Below are positions 59,662 through 64,000 of a stretch of 64,000 nucleotides of DNA, in pieces. The DNA is taken from assembly GCF_000013005.1 (NCBI RefSeq), contig NC_007722.1, positions 2,795,501-2,859,500 on the forward strand. The letters run 5' to 3'. The translations under genes and the position numbers were made by a program. Every line of letters starts with the position of its first letter. Position 1 is the first letter of the stretch. Source of the stretch: Erythrobacter litoralis HTCC2594 (GTDB lineage Bacteria > Pseudomonadota > Alphaproteobacteria > Sphingomonadales > Sphingomonadaceae). The notes below the pieces were generated by a model. The model had not been told where the DNA came from. It did no database searches and worked only from the letters and a program-made list of their open reading frames with translations.

Positions 59662-60363
59662 TCAGCGCCGACGGAAGCGGAAGTACCAGACTTCATGGCC
59701 GAATTTGGTCCGCGCCTTGTGTTCGTAGCGCGTTTCGGGCCAGCCGCTCGGACGGTTCTGCCAGTCGGAAGGACCTTCCACGACCCATTCGAAAGCATCG
59801 GTGTGCCGCCGCATCACCATCAGCGCGTGGCGAAGGTAGACCGGGTGGTCGGTGCCGAAGCGGAATTCCCCGCCGGGCTTGAGCTTGTCGGCGAACATCT
59901 TCACCGGCCCGTCGTTCATCATCCGCCGCTTGGCGTGCTTGTTCTTGGGCCAGGGGTCGGGATGAAGCAGGTAAAGCATGGTCAGCGCGCCGTCGGGCAC
60001 GCGATCGAGGACTTCCAGCGCATCGCCATTATGGATGCGAATGTTGGCAAGGCGCTGCTCCTCGACCTGTGAAAGGCAGGAGGCGACGCCGTTGAGAAAC
60101 GGTTCGGCACCGATGAAGCCATGATTGGGCAGCAGGTCGGCGCGATAGACCAGGTGCTCCCCGCCGCCGAAGCCGATCTCGAAATGCAGCGGGCAGTCCT
60201 CGCCGAACAACCGCTCGGCCGTAACCGGGCCTTCGGCTGGCGGTGAGATTTGCGGCAGCAGATTGTCGACCAGGTGCTGTTGATGCGTGCGCAGCGGCTT
60301 GCCGATGCTGCGCCCGTAGAGCCGGTTGAGCGTGGTCGGGTCGCCTTGCTTGAACGCTGTCAT
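59662..60363 (-). CDS. trmB: tRNA (guanine-N7-)-methyltransferase
   Basis: 233 aa, methylating G46 of tRNA with S-adenosylmethionine. FEIGFGGGEHLV is the AdoMet motif, FIGAEPFLNGV the second, and LLHPDPWPKNKHAKRRM the diagnostic TrmB motif (normally FPDPWPK; here LHPDPWPK). GTDHPVYLRHAL corresponds to the Asp-containing active-site block. Length fits the family. Confidence 0.94.
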   Translation of the reverse strand: MTAFKQGDPTTLNRLYGRSIGKPLRTHQQHLVDNLLPQISPPAEGPVTAERLFGEDCPLHFEIGFGGGEHLVYRADLLPNHGFIGAEPFLNGVASCLSQVEEQRLANIRIHNGDALEVLDRVPDGALTMLYLLHPDPWPKNKHAKRRMMNDGPVKMFADKLKPGGEFRFGTDHPVYLRHALMVMRRHTDAFEWVVEGPSDWQNRPSGWPETRYEHKARTKFGHEVWYFRFRRR

Positions 60364-60410
60364 GGGCTCGGCTCGCTAAAGGGGCGGCCGATTTCTGTCC
60401 AGACGGTCTT

Positions 60411-61538
60411 TCAGTCGGCGCGGCTTTCAAGCCAATCCTGGGCCCAACCGATCTGGTCGGTCACTCCCTCGGGATAGGGCACATCGACCGGCACGCCGAC
60501 AGTGTCGATAGGTTCGTGCGGGAGGCGCATCGAACGCGTCATGGGCCAGGCCAGATCGAAATCGCCCGACGGCGCGGATGCTGTGATCACGTTGGAATAA
60601 TCGATCACGCCGGCAGTCGGCCTGCCCAGCAGGGTCACCTTGCGGCTGAAACGCGCATCCATGACGAATTGATCGCCCGACGAGCCGGCGCCTTCGGTAA
60701 GGATGCCGACACGGCGCGGCAGATCGTAGCTTTGGGGATAGGTAACGATCTCGAACGCGCTCTCCGACAGAGGTATCCACTCGGCATCGCTGGCCGCGGC
60801 CCGGCTCAGCACATTCTCCACGAAACCGCGAACTTCGTCGGGATAGACGCCGCTTGCGACATTCGCCTGCAAGGCTGCCAGGTTGCGCGGCGTATCGCGC
60901 AATTCCACACCGATCTGGTAGATCGGCCGGGTAAAGAGATAACTCATCAGCCGCTCGTACATCGTGTCCGAGCCGCCCTCGTTACCGCGCAAATCGATCA
61001 GCAGATTGGGTGTGGAGACGATCGCCTCGTGATGCTCTTCCAGCAGCGCGGCAAATCCTTCGGCATATTCGGTTCGGAAACTCGGCACCCGTAGAAGGAC
61101 CGTTCTATCCGAAAGCCGTTTGAAGGCGAAACTTTCGCCGGGTTCGGGAGAGTATGCGAAAGCGCGGCCGGACCTGCCTTGGTCTGCCCAGGGATTTGCC
61201 GGCGAAACGATATTGGAACGAATTCCCAGATGGTCATCTTCGAACCATTCGAGCAACAAGCCGATCGCCCACAGCCGGGCAGCAGGATTTTGAACGATCC
61301 GCTCTTTCGCCAGTTCGATCTGGCGCTGGAACTCCGCCTCCCGACCTTCGATCTTGGTCGGCCAACCGGCGTAATCGCGGCGCAGGACATCGAGAACGAA
61401 ATCGACATCCGCTTCATGGGCAACTTGCCGGGAAGAGGTCTGGTCCTGCGCATAAGCAGGCACCGTGGCCGGAACCGCGAGGAAGGCGAGCGCGGCAACG
61501 GCACCGAGTCGGGCCCATCGCGCAGCGAGCATTTTCAT
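60411..61538 (-). CDS. Exported S41-family peptidase
   Basis: 375 aa with a signal peptide (residues 1 to about 30, hydrophobic VAALAFLAVPATVPAYA|QDQ). The C-terminal part is the S41 (C-terminal processing peptidase) core: VLLRVPSFRTEYAEGFAALL, LLIDLRGNEGGSDTMYERLM, and the serine in TEGAGSSGDQFVMDARFS. No PDZ domain is seen, as in the tricorn/RNase-like short members. It is in the periplasm; substrate unknown. A hairpin region and family III repeat separate it from ctrA. Confidence 0.85.
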   Translation of the reverse strand: MKMLAARWARLGAVAALAFLAVPATVPAYAQDQTSSRQVAHEADVDFVLDVLRRDYAGWPTKIEGREAEFQRQIELAKERIVQNPAARLWAIGLLLEWFEDDHLGIRSNIVSPANPWADQGRSGRAFAYSPEPGESFAFKRLSDRTVLLRVPSFRTEYAEGFAALLEEHHEAIVSTPNLLIDLRGNEGGSDTMYERLMSYLFTRPIYQIGVELRDTPRNLAALQANVASGVYPDEVRGFVENVLSRAAASDAEWIPLSESAFEIVTYPQSYDLPRRVGILTEGAGSSGDQFVMDARFSRKVTLLGRPTAGVIDYSNVITASAPSGDFDLAWPMTRSMRLPHEPIDTVGVPVDVPYPEGVTDQIGWAQDWLESRAD

Positions 61539-61596
61539 GCCGTGAAATTAGTCGCTTAGCGCGCCCGCACAAAGCGAATTCGTACCAATTGAGAAA

Positions 61597-61621
61597 ACCC
61601 CCCGACCGCAAGGCCGGAGGG
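61597..61621 (-). terminator. Imperfect hairpin in the ctrA-S41 gap
   Basis: CCCCCCGACC and GGCCGGAGGG pair with two mismatches around a GCAA loop, and on the minus strand the stem is followed by TTTTCTC. It lies about 140 bases beyond ctrA and upstream of the S41 peptidase start, so it may end the ctrA transcript. Confidence 0.5.
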
Positions 61622-61666
61622 CTCATTCCCGTCCACTATGAGATTGGTATCAGGTGCGTGCCGTTC

Positions 61667-61754
61667 GGATCGCTTGCGATCCGCAAGGCCGACGGGCCGC
61701 CGCGCGGTTAGCGCGGAAGCCTGAGGGGCCGGATGGCCCCGCCGGCGCTTGAGG
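61667..61754. repeat. Family III repeat downstream of ctrA
   Basis: A 7-bp hairpin GGATCGC-TT-GCGATCC (61667-61682), a GC-rich arm, then GGGGCC-GGAT-GGCCCC (61725-61740). The last 37 bases (61718-61754) match 27400-27436 except at four places; stem changes are paired so that base pairing is kept. It lies 10 bases beyond the ctrA stop, the same position relative to ctrA as the capsid copy at 26087-26104 relative to the capsid gene. Confidence 0.8.
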
Positions 61755-61763
61755 CAAATCGAA

Positions 61764-62459
61764 CTACGCGGCTTCGGACTGTTCGTCCGGATCGCGCAGC
61801 ACGTAGCCGCGGCCCCAGACGGTTTCGATGTAGTTCTCGCCGCCGCATGCATGGCTCAATTTCTTGCGCAGCTTGCAGATGAAAACGTCGATGATCTTGA
61901 GTTCCGGCTCGTCCATCCCGCCGTAAAGGTGGTTGAGGAACATTTCCTTGGTCAGCGTCGTGCCCTTGCGCAGCGAAAGCAGCTCGAGCATCGCATATTC
62001 CTTGCCGGTCAGGTGGACGCGGGCGCCGTCGACTTCGACGGTCTTGGCGTCCAGGTTCACGGCGAGCTTGCCGGTGCGGATGATCGACTGGCTGTGGCCC
62101 TTCGAACGGCGCACCACGGCGTGGATGCGGGCGACCAGCTCTTCGCGGTGGAACGGCTTGGTCACGTAATCGTCGGCACCGAAGCCGAACGAGCGGATCT
62201 TGCTGTCCATTTCGGCAATGCCCGAAAGGATCAGGACCGGTGTCTGCACCTTGGCGACGCGCAGCTTCTTGAGCACATCGTAGCCGTGCATATCCGGCAG
62301 GTTGAGGTCGAGCAGGATGATATCGTAATCATACAGCTTGCCCAGATCGAGGCCTTCCTCACCGAGGTCGGTCGAATAGACATTGAAGCCTTCGGTCGTC
62401 AGCATCAGCTCGATGGCTTTTGCCGTTGTCGGCTCGTCTTCGATCAGCAGTACACGCAT
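61764..62459 (-). CDS. ctrA: Cell-cycle response regulator CtrA
   Basis: 231 aa. Receiver domain with Asp51 (ILLDLNLPD) as phosphorylation site, acidic pocket IEDEP and Lys in YVTKPF; then an OmpR-type winged helix ([44 protein letters not shown]). The order and wording match Caulobacter CtrA, including the same Asp number. CtrA controls cell-cycle, flagellar and, in Rhodobacter, GTA genes. GGGGGA precedes the ATG. TTAAC motifs lie upstream, suggesting autoregulation. Confidence 0.96.
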   Translation of the reverse strand: MRVLLIEDEPTTAKAIELMLTTEGFNVYSTDLGEEGLDLGKLYDYDIILLDLNLPDMHGYDVLKKLRVAKVQTPVLILSGIAEMDSKIRSFGFGADDYVTKPFHREELVARIHAVVRRSKGHSQSIIRTGKLAVNLDAKTVEVDGARVHLTGKEYAMLELLSLRKGTTLTKEMFLNHLYGGMDEPELKIIDVFICKLRKKLSHACGGENYIETVWGRGYVLRDPDEQSEAA

Positions 62460-62535
62460 CGGGTATTCCCCCTTGCCCTTATTTGCGCCCCCGAGTGGGC
62501 TCGGTAACCCCTCGTTCAGAGGTGTTGCCTTGGAT

Positions 62536-62579
62536 TAACCACGACAGTTCTCACCAAAAAAGGTTAACAAAGCGTTTTC
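62536..62579 (-). promoter_or_regulatory. Possible CtrA-binding sites upstream of ctrA
   Basis: The 258-base gap between rpoN and ctrA is A/T-rich. It contains TTAACC (62536-62541) and TTAACAAAGCGTTTT (62565-62579), i.e. TTAA-N7-TTTT, one and a half matches to the CtrA consensus TTAA-N7-TTAA. Caulobacter ctrA is autoregulated through such sites. A TTTGGCCAAA palindrome (62644-62653) lies nearer rpoN. No promoter boxes could be assigned securely. Confidence 0.45.
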
Positions 62580-62717
62580 GACGTTAAGACTTTCTGAGTG
62601 AGTCTTTCGAGTCACACCCGTAAAACGTCGGTTTTCAGCTGATTTGGCCAAAGCTGGGCGCAACACATTAGGCTGCAACAAGGTAACACTTGGGAGGTCG
62701 CGGAACCAGAATTCCGG

Positions 62718-64000
62718 CTAGCCGATCGCCTGCAGCTTCTTCGCTCGCCGTCGCTGAACGGAGCTTCCGATTCCCATCGCCTCGCGGTATTTGGCCACGG
62801 TACGGCGGGCAATATCGAAGCCTTCGGCCTTGAGCAGTTCCACCAGTTTGTCGTCGCTGAGGATCTTTTTCGGGTCTTCGGCATCGGTCAGCGCCTTGAT
62901 CCGCGCCTTCACCGCCTCGCTGCTCGCGCCTTCGCCATCGGCACTGCCGACACCGCTGGTAAAGAAGTACTTCAATTCGAAAGTCCCGCGGTCGCAGTGG
63001 AGGTATTTGTTGCTCGTGACGCGGCTGACCGTGCTCTCGTGCATCTCGATCTCTTCGGCGATCTCGCGCAAAGTGAGCGGCCTCAATTCGCTGACGCCCT
63101 TGCGGAAGAAGCCAGCCTGCTTCTTCACGATCTCGGACGAGACGGCGAGGATGGTTTTCTGGCGCTGGTCGAGCGCCTTGATCAACCAATTGGCATCGCC
63201 GAGCTTTTCCTTGAGCCAGCTCTTGCTTGCCTTGTCGGTCGCACCGTTGCGCAATTCGAGGAAATAGCTGCGATTGACCACCAGTCGCGGCAGGGTCGCT
63301 TCGTTGAGGCGGATCTTCCAGTGGCCGTCCTCGTCGCGGCGCACGAGGATGTCGGGCACCACCGCAGCCGCTTCGCCCCCGCCGAACGCGAGGCCCGGCT
63401 TGGGGTCGTAGCTGCGCAGCTCGGTGAGCATGTCGGCGAAATCCTCGTCGTCGACATCGCACATACGCTTGAGCCGCGCGATTTCGCCCTGGGCCAGCAG
63501 GTCGAGGTTCTCGATCATGCGCTGCATGCAGGGATCGAAACGATCCGCTTCGCGGGCCTGCAGGGCAAGGCATTCCTGCAGGCTGCGCGCGCCGACGCCG
63601 GTCGGCTCGAGCGTCTGCACCAGCTCGAGCGCATCCTCGATCTCGTACAGCTCGACGCCGAGATCGACAGCGATCTCGCGCAGGTCGCCGTGCAGATAGC
63701 CCGCCTCGTCCAGCCGGTCGACCAGGTTGCGGGCGATGAACTCTTCGCGTTGGCTATAGGCGAGGGTGCCGACCTGCAGGTGGAGGTGATCTGCCAGGGT
63801 CGTCTCGCTCGAGCGGCGTTCCTCGATCGGCGTCAAATCATTCGCGTGGGATGCCGCTCCGCCCGCGCCCCACTCGCCGTCGCCGGTATCGCGATCGCGG
63901 TCGAGCGCATTGGTATTGATGTCGAGCGAGTCGTCATTGCCGAAGCTGTCGGAACTCGCCTCTTCCGGTGAGACGGGGACGTCGCCATCCGGCTCGCCCT
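62718..64000 (-). CDS. rpoN: RNA polymerase sigma-54 factor, 5' end outside the window
   Basis: At least 427 residues are seen; the frame is open to the right edge, so the N-terminal activator-interacting region is missing. The visible part begins with an acidic linker (DSLDINTNALDRDRDTGDGE), then the core-binding domain (LADHLHLQVGTL, SLQECLALQAREADRFDP), and the DNA-binding part (LRPLTLREIAEEIEMHESTV). Near the end ARRTVAKYRE is the RpoN box recognising the -24 promoter element. It directs transcription of nitrogen, flagellar or envelope genes. ctrA lies downstream on the same strand, 258 bases beyond. Confidence 0.96.
   Translation of the reverse strand, partial: GEPDGDVPVSPEEASSDSFGNDDSLDINTNALDRDRDTGDGEWGAGGAASHANDLTPIEERRSSETTLADHLHLQVGTLAYSQREEFIARNLVDRLDEAGYLHGDLREIAVDLGVELYEIEDALELVQTLEPTGVGARSLQECLALQAREADRFDPCMQRMIENLDLLAQGEIARLKRMCDVDDEDFADMLTELRSYDPKPGLAFGGGEAAAVVPDILVRRDEDGHWKIRLNEATLPRLVVNRSYFLELRNGATDKASKSWLKEKLGDANWLIKALDQRQKTILAVSSEIVKKQAGFFRKGVSELRPLTLREIAEEIEMHESTVSRVTSNKYLHCDRGTFELKYFFTSGVGSADGEGASSEAVKARIKALTDAEDPKKILSDDKLVELLKAEGFDIARRTVAKYREAMGIGSSVQRRRAKKLQAIG

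Noticed and set aside
1..64000. CRISPR arrays, rRNA, tRNA and insertion sequences
   Set aside because: No regularly spaced short repeats, no conserved rRNA blocks, no tRNA T-arm with matching acceptor stem, and no transposase were noticed; tRNA absence is by eye and should be confirmed with a tRNA finder.

Overview
The window is GC-rich, densely packed alphaproteobacterial chromosome. It encodes a sphingolipid-type serine palmitoyltransferase with its dedicated acyl carrier protein, TonB-dependent receptors, the Caulobacter-type cell-cycle regulators CtrA and DivK, and a gene-transfer-agent (GTA) cluster laid out like that of Rhodobacter capsulatus. Together these point to Sphingomonadales, most likely Erythrobacteraceae (Erythrobacter, Qipengyuania, Altererythrobacter). 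That placement rests on gene content and protein resemblance read by eye, not on a database search.

Layout. 1-5.2 kb: end of a TonB receptor, then a minus-strand operon of small membrane protein, sterol-desaturase-type hydroxylase and GMC oxidoreductase. 5.3-16.8 kb: M20 amidohydrolase, phosphatase/TerC pair, two-domain cold-shock protein, argD-argF-hslO, queC with an MFS transporter, sodC, and an OmpA protein with a 27-proline linker. 17.0-31.9 kb: the GTA cluster, all on the minus strand and read from 31.9 towards 17.0 kb: TerS, TerL, portal, gp3.5, protease, capsid, adaptor, tail genes, tail-tip enzymes. 31.9-37.7 kb: YqaA, a Crp/Fnr regulator, a second hydroxylase, an aquaporin, OsmC, the SPT/ACP pair and divK. 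37.7-47.4 kb: DUF3572-HAD-RidA-GDPD-DUF482 operon, dksA, PilZ, a binding lipoprotein and the kynA-kynB-kynU tryptophan catabolic operon. 47.4-64 kb: an A/T-richer lipoprotein gene, HNH nuclease, gluQ, adenosyltransferase, 3-hydroxyacyl-CoA dehydrogenase, mutS, maeB, a class V aminotransferase, trmB, an S41 peptidase, ctrA and the 3' part of rpoN.

How it fits together. The GTA cluster has packaging, head and tail genes but no integrase, repressor, replication or lysis genes, and its tape-measure protein is only 190 aa. It sits between ordinary chromosomal genes. CtrA is known to control GTA expression in Rhodobacter; here ctrA and divK lie within 31 kb of the cluster. Two things stand out. First, the TIM-barrel-like domain expected in the large tail-tip protein gp15 seems to be missing there and to be present instead at the N-terminus of the distal tail protein gp12. 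Second, the large gaps of the head-gene half are filled with palindromic repeats of three families. One pair brackets a GIY-YIG nuclease gene lying between terminase and portal. Another family brackets the major capsid gene, recurs just downstream of ctrA, and shows compensatory changes in its hairpin.

No rRNA, tRNA, CRISPR array, insertion sequence or replication origin was recognised.
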